This document shows, piece by piece, positions 39,915 through 50,464 of a stretch of 64,000 nt of DNA. The translations under genes were made by a program, and so were the position numbers. The stretch is from Atlantibacter hermannii. GTDB taxonomy: Bacteria; Pseudomonadota; Gammaproteobacteria; Enterobacterales; Enterobacteriaceae. Numbering within the stretch: the stretch's first letter is position 1; each line of letters begins with the position of its first letter. The notes under the pieces were generated by a model. It saw only the letters and a program-made list of their open reading frames with translations, did no database searches and was not told where the DNA came from. The stretch lies in assembly GCA_900635495.1 (NCBI GenBank), contig LR134136.1:4489774-4553773 (forward strand). The letters are read 5' to 3'.

Positions 39915-40733
39915 ATGTCTGCAGGAGAACTCTCTTCACCACAGGAGTACATAGGTCACCATCTGAATAACCTTCAGCTTGACCTGCGTACCTTCACACT
40001 GGTGGATCCGCATAACCCCCCGGCTACCTTCTGGACGCTCAACATTGACTCCATGTTCTTCTCGGTGGTTCTGGGTCTGTTGTTCCTGGTTCTGTTCCGT
40101 AAAGTGGCTAAACATGCCACCAGCGGCGTGCCCGGTAAATTCCAGACAGCGGTTGAGCTTATTGTCGGTTTTGTACATGGAAGCGTAAAAGACATGTACC
40201 ACGGCAAGAGCAAAGTTATTGCTCCGCTGGCCCTGACGATTTTCGTCTGGGTATTCCTGATGAACCTGATGGATTTGCTGCCAATCGACCTGCTGCCGTA
40301 CATTGCTGAGCATGTACTTGGCCTGCCAGCTATGCGTGTGGTGCCGTCTGCGGACGTGAACATCACTCTGTCCATGGCGCTTGGCGTGTTTATCCTGATT
40401 CTGTTCTACAGCATCAAAATGAAAGGCATTGGCGGCTTTGCTAAAGAGCTGACGCTACAGCCGTTCAATCACTGGGCATTCATTCCTGTCAACTTAATCC
40501 TTGAAGGTGTGAGCCTGCTGTCCAAACCGGTATCGCTCGGTCTGCGACTGTTCGGCAACATGTATGCCGGTGAGCTGATTTTCATTCTGATTGCTGGTCT
40601 GTTGCCGTGGTGGTCTCAGTGGTTGTTAAATGTGCCTTGGGCCATTTTCCACATTCTGATCATTACGCTGCAAGCCTTCATTTTCATGGTTCTGACGATT
40701 GTCTATCTGTCGATGGCATCTGAAGAGCATTGA
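39915..40733 (+). CDS. atpB: ATP synthase F0 subunit a
   Basis: Stator subunit forming the proton half-channels against the c-ring. The chosen ATG (39915) gives 272 residues beginning MSAGELSSPQEYIGHHLNNLQ, in line with E. coli; the open frame extends upstream only through atpI. The essential arginine lies in SLGLRLFGNMYAGE. Five to six membrane helices. Eight bases after atpI. Confidence 0.97.
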   Translation: MSAGELSSPQEYIGHHLNNLQLDLRTFTLVDPHNPPATFWTLNIDSMFFSVVLGLLFLVLFRKVAKHATSGVPGKFQTAVELIVGFVHGSVKDMYHGKSKVIAPLALTIFVWVFLMNLMDLLPIDLLPYIAEHVLGLPAMRVVPSADVNITLSMALGVFILILFYSIKMKGIGGFAKELTLQPFNHWAFIPVNLILEGVSLLSKPVSLGLRLFGNMYAGELIFILIAGLLPWWSQWLLNVPWAIFHILIITLQAFIFMVLTIVYLSMASEEH

Positions 40734-40782
40734 TTTTTACACAACACTACTGCGTTTTAACTGAAACAAACTGGAGACTGTC

Positions 40783-41022
<240 letters not shown>

Positions 41023-41091
41023 TGAGCGTTGCTTTACTTATTAAGTAATTAAGCAATATCAGAACGTTAACTAGATAAGAGGCATTGTGCT

Positions 41092-41562
41092 GTGAATCTT
41101 AACGCAACAATCCTCGGCCAGGCCATCGCGTTTGTCCTGTTCGTTCTGTTCTGCATGAAGTATGTATGGCCGCCAATTATGGCTGCCATCGAAAAACGTC
41201 AAAAAGAAATTGCTGACGGTCTTGCTTCTGCTGAACGAGCTAAAAAGGATTTGGACCTTGCACAGGCCAATGCGACCGACCAGCTGAAAAAAGCTAAAGC
41301 TGAAGCTCAGGTAATCATCGAGCAGGCGAACAAACGCCGCGCTCAGATCCTGGACGAAGCGAAAGCGGAAGCCGAACAGGAACGTACCAAAATCGTGGCG
41401 CAGGCTCAGGCAGAAATCGACGCTGAGCGCAAACGTGCTCGCGAAGAGCTGCGTAAGCAGGTGGCCATGCTGGCCGTTGCTGGCGCCGAGAAGATCATCG
41501 AACGTTCCGTGGATGAAGCTGCTAACAGCGACATCGTGGATAAACTTGTCGCTGAACTGTAA
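41092..41562 (+). CDS. atpF: ATP synthase F0 subunit b
   Basis: Peripheral stalk subunit, dimeric in the enzyme. One N-terminal membrane helix (ILGQAIAFVLFVLFCMKYVW) followed by a long charged coiled-coil to the C-terminus. 156 residues as in E. coli. The start codon is GTG at 41092, the conserved choice (NLNATILGQ), behind AAGAGGCATTGTGCT. Confidence 0.97.
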   Translation: MNLNATILGQAIAFVLFVLFCMKYVWPPIMAAIEKRQKEIADGLASAERAKKDLDLAQANATDQLKKAKAEAQVIIEQANKRRAQILDEAKAEAEQERTKIVAQAQAEIDAERKRAREELRKQVAMLAVAGAEKIIERSVDEAANSDIVDKLVAEL

Positions 41563-41576
41563 GGAGGGAGGGGCTG

Positions 41577-42110
41577 ATGTCTGAATTTGTAACGGTAGCT
41601 CGCCCCTACGCCAAAGCAGCTTTTGACTTTGCCGTCGAAAACCAAAGCGTAGACCGTTGGCAGGACATGCTGGCGTTTGCCGCTGAGGTGACTAAAAACG
41701 AACAAATGGCAGAGCTTCTCTCTGGCGCGCTGGCGCCGGAAACGCTCGCTGAGTCGTTTATCGCAGTATGTGGTGACCAGCTCGACGCCCATGGCCAGAA
41801 CCTGATTAAGGTCATGGCTGATAACGGGCGTTTGAAGGTTCTCCCTGATGTTCTTGAGCAATTTATTCGTTTACGTGAGGCCCGCGAGGCCACCGTTGAA
41901 GTGGAAGTTACTTCCGCTAATGCGCTTAGCGAAGACCAGCTTGAGAAAATCAGTGTCGCGATGGAAAAACGTCTGTCACGCAAAGTGAAGCTGAATTGCA
42001 AAATCGATAAGTCTGTAGTGGCAGGCGTAATCATCCGAGCGGGTGATATGGTCATTGATGGCAGCGTACGCGGCCGTCTTGAGCGCCTCGCAGACGTCTT
42101 GCAGTCTTAA
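41577..42110 (+). CDS. atpH: ATP synthase F1 subunit delta
   Basis: Links the peripheral stalk to the top of the F1 hexamer. 177 residues, beginning MSEFVTVARPYAKAAFDFAVEN and ending GSVRGRLERLADVLQS, which carries the conserved family C-terminal signature. Fourteen bases after atpF, with a strong AAGGAGGGAGGGG ribosome site. Intact. Confidence 0.97.
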   Translation: MSEFVTVARPYAKAAFDFAVENQSVDRWQDMLAFAAEVTKNEQMAELLSGALAPETLAESFIAVCGDQLDAHGQNLIKVMADNGRLKVLPDVLEQFIRLREAREATVEVEVTSANALSEDQLEKISVAMEKRLSRKVKLNCKIDKSVVAGVIIRAGDMVIDGSVRGRLERLADVLQS

Positions 42111-42122
42111 GGGGACTGGAGC

Positions 42123-43665
42123 ATGCAACTGAATTCCACCGAAATCAGCGAACTGATCAAGCAGCGCATTGCTCAGTTCAGTGTTGTGAGTGAAGCTCAC
42201 AACGAAGGTACTATTGTTTCTGTAAGTGACGGCGTTATCCGTATTCACGGCCTGGCCCGATGTAATGCAGGGCGAGATGATCTCCCTGCCGGGTAACCGT
42301 TACGCTATCGCACTGAACCTCGAGCGCGACTCTGTGGGTGCGGTAGTTATGGGTCCGTACGCTGACCTCGCCGAAGGGATGAAGGTGAAGTGTACTGGCC
42401 GTATTCTTGAAGTTCCGGTAGGCCGTGGCCTGCTGGGTCGTGTGGTGAACACCCTGGGTGCGCCTATCGACGGTAAAGGTCCGGTTGAGCACGATGGCTT
42501 CTCTGCTGTAGAAGCAATTGCACCGGGCGTTATCGAACGTCAATCCGTAGACCAGCCTGTACAGACCGGTTATAAGTCCGTTGACGCCATGATCCCAATC
42601 GGTCGTGGTCAGCGTGAACTGATCATCGGTGACCGTCAGACCGGTAAAACCGCACTGGCAATCGACGCCATCATCAACCAGCGTGATTCCGGCATCAAAT
42701 GCGTTTACGTTGCGATCGGACAGAAAGCGTCCACCATCGCCAACGTCGTGCGTAAGCTGGAAGAACACGGCGCGCTGGCTAACACCATTGTGGTGGTAGC
42801 GACAGCGTCTGAATCCGCAGCACTGCAATACCTGGCACCTTACGCCGGTTGCGCAATGGGCGAATACTTCCGTGACCGCGGTGAAGATGCGCTGATCATT
42901 TATGACGATCTGTCCAAACAGGCTGTTGCTTACCGTCAGATTTCCCTGCTGCTCCGCCGTCCGCCAGGACGTGAAGCATTCCCGGGCGACGTATTCTACC
43001 TCCACTCTCGTCTGCTGGAGCGTGCATCCCGTGTTAACGCGGAATACGTTGAAGCCTTCACCAAAGGTGAAGTCAAAGGTCAAACCGGTTCACTGACTGC
43101 GCTGCCGATTATCGAAACCCAGGCGGGTGACGTTTCTGCGTTCGTTCCGACCAACGTAATCTCCATTACCGATGGTCAGATCTTCCTGGAAACCAACCTG
43201 TTCAACTCCGGTATTCGTCCGGCGGTTAACCCGGGTATTTCCGTATCTCGTGTAGGTGGCGCGGCGCAGACCAAAATCATCAAGAAACTGTCCGGTGGTA
43301 TTCGTACCGCGCTGGCACAGTATCGTGAACTGGCAGCATTCTCCCAGTTCGCATCTGACCTTGATGATGCAACCCGTAAGCAGCTGAGCCACGGTCAGAA
43401 AGTGACCGAGCTTCTGAAACAGAAACAGTATGCGCCGATGTCCGTTGCGCAACAGGCTCTGGTGCTGTTCGCGGCAGAACGCGGTTACCTCGAAGATGTG
43501 GAACTGGCGAAAATCGGTAGCTTCGAAGCCGCTCTGCTGGCTTACGTCGACCGTGATCACGCTCCGCTGATGCAAGAAATCAACCAGACCGGTGGCTATA
43601 ACGATGAGATCGAAGGCAAGCTGAAAGGCATCCTCGACTCATTTAAAGCAACCCAGTCCTGGTAA
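42123..43665 (+). CDS. atpA: ATP synthase F1 subunit alpha (frameshifted in this sequence)
   Basis: Non-catalytic nucleotide-binding subunit of F1. The true start at 42123 gives MQLNSTEISELIKQRIAQFS, but the frame ends early because of one extra C at 42256-42258 (GGCCC for GGCC). Removing it restores VIRIHGLADVMQGEMISLPG, and the protein continues to 513 residues. Walker A is GDRQTGKT, and the C-terminal part has the conserved NPGISVSRVGGAAQ. An inactive alpha subunit would abolish the enzyme while all its partners are intact, so I treat this as a sequencing error. Confidence 0.96.
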
Positions 43666-43715
43666 CGTCTGGCGGCTTGTCTTAGGGCAGGCCGCAAGGC
43701 ATTGAGGAGAAGCTC

Positions 43716-44579
43716 ATGGCCGGCGCAAAAGAGATACGTAGTAAGATCGCAAGCGTCCAGAACACGCAGAAGATCACTAAAGCGATGGAGATGGTCGCCG
43801 CTTCCAAAATGCGTAAATCGCAGGAAAGAATGGCTGCCAGCCGTCCTTACGCAGATACCATGCGCAAAGTGATTGGTCACCTTGCTCACGGTAATCTGGA
43901 ATATAAGCACCCTTACCTGGAAGAACGCGACGTTAAACGCGTGGGCTATCTGGTGGTGTCGACGGACCGTGGTCTGTGCGGTGGCTTGAACATTAACCTG
44001 TTCAAAAAACTGCTGGCGGAAATGAAGGCATGGTCAGATAAAGGCGTTCAGTGCGATATCGCAATGATCGGCTCTAAAGGCGTGTCATTCTTTAATTCCG
44101 TTGGCGGGAACATCGTCGCTCAGGTAACCGGCATGGGAGATAACCCTTCCCTGTCTGAACTGATCGGCCCGGTAAAAGTGATGTTGCAGGCCTATGATGA
44201 AGGGCGTCTGGACAAGCTTTACATCGTCAATAACAAATTTATCAATACCATGTCTCAGGTTCCGACCATCACGCAACTGCTGCCATTGCCAGCGGATGAT
44301 GATGAGGAATTAAAACGTAAGTCCTGGGATTACCTGTACGAACCCGATCCGAAAGCGCTGCTGGATACGCTCCTGCGTCGCTATGTGGAATCTCAGGTTT
44401 ATCAGGGCGTGGTAGAAAACCTGGCCAGCGAGCAGGCCGCACGTATGGTGGCGATGAAAGCCGCTACCGACAATGGCGGCAGCCTGATTAAAGAGCTGCA
44501 GTTGGTATACAACAAAGCTCGTCAGGCCAGCATTACTCAGGAACTCACCGAGATCGTCGGTGGTGCATCCGCGGTATAA
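43716..44579 (+). CDS. atpG: ATP synthase F1 subunit gamma
   Basis: Central rotating shaft of F1. 287 residues with N-terminal helix AGAKEIRSKIASVQNTQKITKAMEMVAASKMRK, a Rossmann-like middle with VSTDRGLCGGLN, and C-terminal helix NGGSLIKELQLVYNKARQASITQELTEIVGGA, the family signature. Intact and of normal length. AGGAGAAGCTC precedes the start. Confidence 0.98.
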   Translation: MAGAKEIRSKIASVQNTQKITKAMEMVAASKMRKSQERMAASRPYADTMRKVIGHLAHGNLEYKHPYLEERDVKRVGYLVVSTDRGLCGGLNINLFKKLLAEMKAWSDKGVQCDIAMIGSKGVSFFNSVGGNIVAQVTGMGDNPSLSELIGPVKVMLQAYDEGRLDKLYIVNNKFINTMSQVPTITQLLPLPADDDEELKRKSWDYLYEPDPKALLDTLLRRYVESQVYQGVVENLASEQAARMVAMKAATDNGGSLIKELQLVYNKARQASITQELTEIVGGASAV

Positions 44580-44605
44580 CCAGGTTAATTCGTAGAGGAT
44601 TCAAG

Positions 44606-45988
44606 ATGGCTACTGGAAAAATTGTCCAGGTAATCGGCGCCGTAGTTGACGTCGAATTCCCTCAGGATGCCGTACCGCGCGTGTACGATGCTCTTGAGGT
44701 GCAAAATGGTGATGAGCGTCTGGTGCTGGAAGTGCAGCAGCAGCTCGGCGGCGGTATCGTGCGTACCATCGCAATGGGTTCTTCCGACGGTCTGCGTCGT
44801 GGTCTGACTGTCGTCGACCTCGAGCACCCGATCGAAGTCCCGGTAGGTAAAGCGACCCTGGGCCGTATCATGAACGTGCTGGGTCAGCCGATCGACATGA
44901 AAGGCGATATCGGTGAAGAAGAGCGTTGGGCGATTCACCGCGCGGCGCCGTCCTATGAAGAGCTGTCCAGCTCTCAGGAACTGCTGGAAACCGGCATCAA
45001 AGTTATCGACCTGATGTGTCCGTTCGCGAAGGGCGGTAAAGTCGGTCTGTTCGGTGGTGCGGGCGTAGGTAAAACCGTAAACATGATGGAGCTGATCCGT
45101 AACATCGCGATCGAGCACTCCGGTTACTCTGTGTTTGCGGGCGTGGGTGAACGTACTCGTGAGGGTAACGACTTCTACCATGAAATGACCGACTCCAACG
45201 TTCTGGACAAAGTATCCCTGGTTTACGGCCAGATGAACGAGCCGCCGGGAAACCGTCTGCGCGTTGCACTGACCGGCCTGACCATGGCTGAGAAATTCCG
45301 TGACGAAGGTCGTGACGTTCTGTTGTTCGTCGACAACATCTACCGTTACACCCTGGCCGGTACTGAAGTATCCGCACTGCTGGGCCGTATGCCTTCTGCG
45401 GTAGGTTACCAGCCGACCCTGGCGGAAGAGATGGGCGTTCTGCAGGAGCGTATCACCTCCACCAAAACCGGTTCTATCACCTCCGTACAGGCGGTATACG
45501 TACCGGCGGATGACTTGACTGACCCGTCACCAGCCACCACCTTTGCGCACCTTGACGCAACCGTGGTACTGAGCCGTCAGATCGCGTCCCTGGGTATTTA
45601 CCCTGCGGTTGACCCGCTGGACTCCACCAGCCGTCAGCTGGATCCGCTGGTTGTCGGTCAGGAGCACTACGACACCGCGCGTGGCGTACAGTCTATCCTG
45701 CAGCGTTACCAGGAACTGAAAGACATCATCGCCATCCTTGGTATGGACGAACTGTCTGAAGAAGACAAACTGGTGGTAGCTCGCGCACGTAAGATCCAGC
45801 GCTTCCTGTCCCAGCCGTTCTTCGTGGCAGAGGTGTTTACCGGTTCTCCGGGCAAATACGTATCGCTGAAAGATACCATCCGTGGCTTTAAAGGCATCAT
45901 GGAAGGCGAATACGATCACCTGCCGGAGCAGGCGTTCTACATGGTTGGCTCCATCGACGAAGCCGTGGAAAAAGCCAAAAAACTTTAA
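44606..45988 (+). CDS. atpD: ATP synthase F1 subunit beta
   Basis: Catalytic subunit of F1. Walker A is GGAGVGKT (about residues 150-157), followed by catalytic glutamate in GVGERTREGNDFY, Walker B VLLFVDNIYR and the DELSEED loop. 460 residues, as in E. coli. Twenty-six bases after atpG. Confidence 0.99.
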   Translation: MATGKIVQVIGAVVDVEFPQDAVPRVYDALEVQNGDERLVLEVQQQLGGGIVRTIAMGSSDGLRRGLTVVDLEHPIEVPVGKATLGRIMNVLGQPIDMKGDIGEEERWAIHRAAPSYEELSSSQELLETGIKVIDLMCPFAKGGKVGLFGGAGVGKTVNMMELIRNIAIEHSGYSVFAGVGERTREGNDFYHEMTDSNVLDKVSLVYGQMNEPPGNRLRVALTGLTMAEKFRDEGRDVLLFVDNIYRYTLAGTEVSALLGRMPSAVGYQPTLAEEMGVLQERITSTKTGSITSVQAVYVPADDLTDPSPATTFAHLDATVVLSRQIASLGIYPAVDPLDSTSRQLDPLVVGQEHYDTARGVQSILQRYQELKDIIAILGMDELSEEDKLVVARARKIQRFLSQPFFVAEVFTGSPGKYVSLKDTIRGFKGIMEGEYDHLPEQAFYMVGSIDEAVEKAKKL

Positions 45989-46008
45989 CGCCTTAATCGG
46001 AGGGTGAT

Positions 46009-46428
46009 ATGGCAATGACTTACCACCTGGATGTCGTCAGCGCTGAACAGCAAATGTTCACAGGGCTGGTGGAAAAAATCCAGGTTACGGGTAGTGAAGG
46101 TGAACTGGGGATTTACCCGGGCCACGCACCGCTGCTCACCGCCATTAAGCCTGGTATGATCCGCATCGTGAAGCAGCACGGTCATGAAGAGTTTATCTAT
46201 CTCTCCGGCGGCATTCTTGAAGTGCAACCGGGCAACGTGACTGTGCTGGCAGATACCGCGATTCGCGGTCAGGACCTCGACGAAGCGCGAGCCCTGGAAG
46301 CGAAGCGTAAGGCAGAAGATCATATTCGTAATTCTCACGGCGACGTGGATTACGCTCAGGCTTCTGCTGAACTGGCTAAAGCGATTGCCAAACTGCGCGT
46401 TATCGAGTTAACCAAAAAAGCGATGTAA
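46009..46428 (+). CDS. atpC: ATP synthase F1 subunit epsilon
   Basis: Regulatory subunit at the foot of the central stalk; its C-terminal helices inhibit ATP hydrolysis. 139 residues with the beta-sandwich domain (YHLDVVSAEQQMFTGLVEKIQV, GHAPLLTAIKPG) and C-terminal helices (ARALEAKRKAEDHI). Last gene of the operon, before the terminator at 46446. Intact. Confidence 0.98.
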   Translation: MAMTYHLDVVSAEQQMFTGLVEKIQVTGSEGELGIYPGHAPLLTAIKPGMIRIVKQHGHEEFIYLSGGILEVQPGNVTVLADTAIRGQDLDEARALEAKRKAEDHIRNSHGDVDYAQASAELAKAIAKLRVIELTKKAM

Positions 46429-46445
46429 CACCGGCTTGAACGACA

Positions 46446-46475
46446 AAATGCCAGTCTGAAGACTGGCATTTTTTT
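46446..46475 (+). terminator. atp operon terminator
   Basis: AATGCCAGTC-TGAA-GACTGGCATT followed by T7 is a strong intrinsic terminator 18 bases after atpC. Confidence 0.9.
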
Positions 46476-46880
46476 GGCTTGCGGTTACCCCCGCTGCTGC
46501 CGGACGTTAATGCGATAATCGATCACCGCATTATTATCACCTTTTCGGGTGGTTTCCTTCCCGCGCCTTCCCTCTACAGTAAATTCATTTGCCCGGTAGG
46601 CAGCATGAAACCGGCTATCCTTTGCGCTGGCGTCTACGGTTCGGGTTTACAGGGCGGATAATTTTTCATAAAAACTAAGTGCGTCAGTAACGCTATGGCA
46701 ATGAATTAGCCGCTTAAATACGTCTGAAAGGGAGCTGATTACGTTCGTATTAACGGGCGAAGAAAGCAAATTCACTGTTGAGCGCGTAATATATCGTCAA
46801 TCCATTTTACCGCGAAAAATATGTAGAATTTTCAGGCATAAATCGTTTTACTTCATTCACTTTATTGATACAGGACGCGT
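46476..46880. other. atpC-glmU intergenic region
   Basis: About 400 bases with no convincing gene; a 60-codon frame at 46479-46661 lacks a ribosome site and a recognisable sequence. TAGAAT at 46824-46829 is a plausible -10 box for glmU, 52 bases before its start. NagC sites are known upstream of glmU in E. coli; I could not identify them with confidence. Confidence 0.4.
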
Positions 46881-48251
46881 ATGGCGAACAGTGCGATGAG
46901 CGTGGTTATCCTTGCCGCAGGCAAAGGCACCCGCATGTATTCCGATCTTCCAAAAGTGCTTCACACGCTTGCCGGTAAGCCCATGGTGCAGCATGTGATT
47001 GATGCGGCAACGCAAGTTGGCGCACAGCGTGTGCATCTGGTTTACGGTCACGGCGGCGATCTGCTTAAAGAAACCCTCCGTAATGATGCCGTTAACTGGG
47101 TATTACAAGCCGAACAACTGGGCACCGGTCACGCGATGCAGCAGGCAGCGCCGTTTTTTGCGGATGATGAAGACATTCTGATGCTGTATGGCGATGTGCC
47201 GTTGATCTCCACTGAAACCCTGGCGCGGTTGTGCGATGCCAAACCGCAGGGCGGCATTGGCCTGCTGACAGTCAAACTTGACGATCCTACCGGCTATGGC
47301 CGCATTACCCGTGAAAACGGCAAAGTAACGGGTATCGTTGAGCATAAAGATGCCAGCGAAGAACAGCGCAAGATTAATGAAATCAATACTGGCATTTTGA
47401 TTGCCAACGGCGCGGATCTAAAACGCTGGCTGTCGAAGCTGACCAACAATAATGCCCAGGGTGAGTTTTACATCACTGACATTATTGCGTTCGCCTCACA
47501 AGAAGGCCGCGATATCGCCGCCGTGCATCCCGATCGGTTAAGCGAAGTGGAAGGCGTGAATAACCGCCTGCAACTGGCGCGACTGGAGCGTGTTTATCAG
47601 TCAGAACAGGCGGAAAAACTGCTGCTGGCAGGCGTCATGTTACGCGATCCGGCGCGCTTTGATCTGCGTGGCGAGTTAACCCACGGGCGTGACGTCGAAA
47701 TTGATACCAATGTCATTATTGAAGGCAACGTGATGCTGGGCAATCGGGTGAAAATCGGCGCGGGCTGTATCATTAAAAACAGCGTCATTGGCGATGATTG
47801 CGAAATTAGCGCTTACTCCGTTGTGGAAAATGCCCGGCTTGACGCCGCCTGCACCATCGGACCGTTTGCGCGTTTGCGTCCCGGTGCCGAGCTGGAAGAA
47901 GGCGCGCACGTCGGCAACTTCGTGGAAATGAAAAAAGCGCGACTCGGCAAAGGCTCGAAAGCGGGCCATCTCTCCTATCTTGGGGATGCGGTCATTGGCG
48001 CAAATGTAAACATCGGCGCAGGCACCATCACCTGTAACTACGATGGCGCGAATAAACATCAAACGATTATTGGCGACGATGTCTTTGTGGGTTCAGATAC
48101 CCAACTGGTCGCGCCGGTTACCGTAGCGAGCGGCGTCACTATCGGCGCAGGCACCACGGTGACCCGCAATGTCGCAGAAAATGAACTGGTTATCAGCCGC
48201 GTGAAGCAGACCCATATCCAGGGCTGGCAACGTCCGGTGAAGAAAAAATAA
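46881..48251 (+). CDS. glmU: Bifunctional GlcNAc-1-phosphate uridyltransferase / glucosamine-1-phosphate acetyltransferase
   Basis: Makes UDP-GlcNAc, precursor of peptidoglycan and lipopolysaccharide. The N-terminal pyrophosphorylase domain has LAAGKGTRMYSDLPKVLH and LYGDVPLIS; the C-terminal half is a left-handed beta helix of hexapeptide repeats (IIEGNVMLGNRVKIGAGCIIKNSVIGDD) with the acetyl-CoA site near GAGTITCNYDG. The 456-residue length is normal. It precedes glmS, which supplies the upstream intermediate. Confidence 0.98.
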   Translation: MANSAMSVVILAAGKGTRMYSDLPKVLHTLAGKPMVQHVIDAATQVGAQRVHLVYGHGGDLLKETLRNDAVNWVLQAEQLGTGHAMQQAAPFFADDEDILMLYGDVPLISTETLARLCDAKPQGGIGLLTVKLDDPTGYGRITRENGKVTGIVEHKDASEEQRKINEINTGILIANGADLKRWLSKLTNNNAQGEFYITDIIAFASQEGRDIAAVHPDRLSEVEGVNNRLQLARLERVYQSEQAEKLLLAGVMLRDPARFDLRGELTHGRDVEIDTNVIIEGNVMLGNRVKIGAGCIIKNSVIGDDCEISAYSVVENARLDAACTIGPFARLRPGAELEEGAHVGNFVEMKKARLGKGSKAGHLSYLGDAVIGANVNIGAGTITCNYDGANKHQTIIGDDVFVGSDTQLVAPVTVASGVTIGAGTTVTRNVAENELVISRVKQTHIQGWQRPVKKK

Positions 48252-48420
48252 TTAACCTCGCCGTAAGGCGGGGCCGGGACGAGGGGAAATCATAATTCCT
48301 CCGCCCAGAAGCAGTACCATAATAATAACCCCACTCTCTACAAGGCTCGGGGCGCTCAAAAAGAGCAACAAAGGTCGACTGACAACCTATGGCATATTGC
48401 CAGAATCAGGAAACAAAACT

Positions 48421-50250
48421 ATGTGTGGAATTGTTGGCGCAGTCGCGCAGCGTGATGTTGCAGAAATCCTTCTCGAAGGGTTACGCCGTCTGGAATACCG
48501 TGGTTATGACTCTGCGGGACTTGCAGTTATCAACAGCAGCGGAGAGATGACGCGTTTACGTCGTCTGGGCAAAGTTCAGATGCTGGCGCAGGCCGCACAG
48601 GAACAGCCCCTGCATGGCGGCACAGGTATTGCGCATACGCGTTGGGCGACCCACGGTGAACCGTCGGAAGCAAACGCGCACCCGCATGTATCCGACCACA
48701 TCGTGGTGGTGCATAACGGGATTATTGAAAACCATGAACCGCTGCGCGAGTTGTTGCAGGCGCGGGGGTATCAGTTTGTTTCCCAGACCGATACGGAAGT
48801 GATCGCGCATCTGGTTCACTGGGAGCTTGAGCAGGGCGGCACGCTGCGTGATGCGGTGCTGCGCGCCATTCCTCAGCTGCGTGGCGCGTACGGCACCGTC
48901 ATTGCCGACACCCGTAATCCGGACGTTCTGCTGGCGGCGCGCTCAGGCAGCCCGCTGGTCATCGGCCTTGGCATGGGCGAAAACTTTATCGCCTCGGATC
49001 AGTTGGCCCTGCTGCCGGTAACCCGCCGCTTTATCTTCCTGGAAGAGGGCGATATTGCCGAGGTGACTCGCCGTACCGTCACTATCTTTGATAAATCCGG
49101 TGAGCAGGTGAGTCGCCCTGAACTCGAATCCAATCTGCAATATGACGCGGGCGATAAAGGCATTTATCGTCACTATATGCAGAAAGAGATTTACGAGCAG
49201 CCGAACGCCATTAAAAACACCCTGACCGGGCGCATCAGCCACGGTGAAGTGGATTTAAGCGAACTCGGCCCTCAGGCTAACGATTTGCTGTCTCAGGTTG
49301 AGCATATTCAGATTGTTGCCTGTGGGACGTCTTACAACTCCGGCATGGTATCGCGTTACTGGTTTGAAGCGCTGGCAGGCGTCTCCTGCGATGTGGAGAT
49401 CGCCTCGGAATTCCGTTATCGCAAATCCGCGGTGCGTCGTAACAGCCTGATGATCACCCTGTCTCAGTCTGGCGAAACCGCCGATACGCTGGCGGCGCTG
49501 CGTCTTTCCAAAGAGCTTGGCTATTTGGGGTCGCTGGCGATCTGCAACGTACCGGGCTCCTCGCTGGTGCGTGAGTCCGATCTGGCGCTGATGACCAAAG
49601 CTGGCACTGAAATCGGCGTAGCGTCGACGAAAGCGTTCACCACTCAGCTCACGGTACTGTTGATGCTGGTGGCGAAACTGGCGCGCCTGAAAGGGCTGGA
49701 TGCGTCTATCGAGCATGACATTGTTCACGGCCTGCAGGCATTGCCGAGCCGTATCGAGCAGATGCTGTCTCAGGACAAACGTATTGAAGCGCTGGCTGAA
49801 GATTTCTCTGATAAACATCACGCCCTGTTCCTGGGCCGTGGCGATCAGTACCCCATCGCGCTGGAAGGCGCGTTGAAACTGAAAGAGATCTCGTATATTC
49901 ACGCCGAAGCTTACGCCGCAGGCGAGCTGAAACACGGTCCGCTGGCGTTAATTGATGCTGATATGCCGGTTATCGTGGTTGCGCCTAACAACGAACTGCT
50001 GGAAAAACTGAAATCCAATATTGAAGAGGTTCGCGCCCGTGGCGGCCAGCTGTACGTCTTCGCTGATCAGGATGCCGGTTTCGCCAGCAGCGACAATATG
50101 CACATCATTGAGATGCCGCATGTGGAAGAGGTTATTGCACCTATTTTCTACACCGTACCGTTGCAGTTGCTGGCCTATCACGTTGCGCTGATTAAGGGCA
50201 CCGATGTCGATCAGCCGCGTAACCTCGCGAAGTCGGTTACCGTAGAATAA
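48421..50250 (+). CDS. glmS: Glutamine-fructose-6-phosphate aminotransferase (isomerising)
   Basis: First committed step to UDP-GlcNAc: glucosamine 6-phosphate from fructose 6-phosphate and glutamine. After Met removal, Cys1 of CGIVGAVAQRDV is the glutaminase nucleophile; the N-terminal half is a class II amidotransferase, the C-terminal half two SIS sugar-isomerase domains (LSQSGETADTLAAL, ACGTSYNSGM). 609 residues with the ATG at 48421. In E. coli the GlmY/GlmZ sRNAs and RNase E control it from the 169-base glmU-glmS spacer; I could not verify the pairing site here. Confidence 0.98.
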   Translation: MCGIVGAVAQRDVAEILLEGLRRLEYRGYDSAGLAVINSSGEMTRLRRLGKVQMLAQAAQEQPLHGGTGIAHTRWATHGEPSEANAHPHVSDHIVVVHNGIIENHEPLRELLQARGYQFVSQTDTEVIAHLVHWELEQGGTLRDAVLRAIPQLRGAYGTVIADTRNPDVLLAARSGSPLVIGLGMGENFIASDQLALLPVTRRFIFLEEGDIAEVTRRTVTIFDKSGEQVSRPELESNLQYDAGDKGIYRHYMQKEIYEQPNAIKNTLTGRISHGEVDLSELGPQANDLLSQVEHIQIVACGTSYNSGMVSRYWFEALAGVSCDVEIASEFRYRKSAVRRNSLMITLSQSGETADTLAALRLSKELGYLGSLAICNVPGSSLVRESDLALMTKAGTEIGVASTKAFTTQLTVLLMLVAKLARLKGLDASIEHDIVHGLQALPSRIEQMLSQDKRIEALAEDFSDKHHALFLGRGDQYPIALEGALKLKEISYIHAEAYAAGELKHGPLALIDADMPVIVVAPNNELLEKLKSNIEEVRARGGQLYVFADQDAGFASSDNMHIIEMPHVEEVIAPIFYTVPLQLLAYHVALIKGTDVDQPRNLAKSVTVE

Positions 50251-50257
50251 TGTCTCC

Positions 50258-50284
50258 AGCCTCACCCTCCGGGTGAGGCTTTTC
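50258..50284 (+). terminator. glmS terminator
   Basis: AGCCTCACCC-TCC-GGGTGAGGCTTTT, a strong hairpin with a short T tract immediately after glmS. Confidence 0.85.
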
Positions 50285-50464
50285 CCCCGTTTTTGGTTGA
50301 AATTTCTTCAAAATAAATCGCCTTTTATTTATGACAACCTGCCATCTCAGGCTACCTTTTAGGGTGTCATAAAAATAAAATTTCTCTGCAATCCTGTTGT
50401 CATAAATTAGCGTAATCTAATGATTTTTAATGCTCTATTTGAAAAATAATCAAGCTGATTTCCG

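Noticed and set aside
46479..46661. 60-codon frame after the atp terminator
   Set aside because: Non-ATG start, no ribosome site, no similarity that I recognise.
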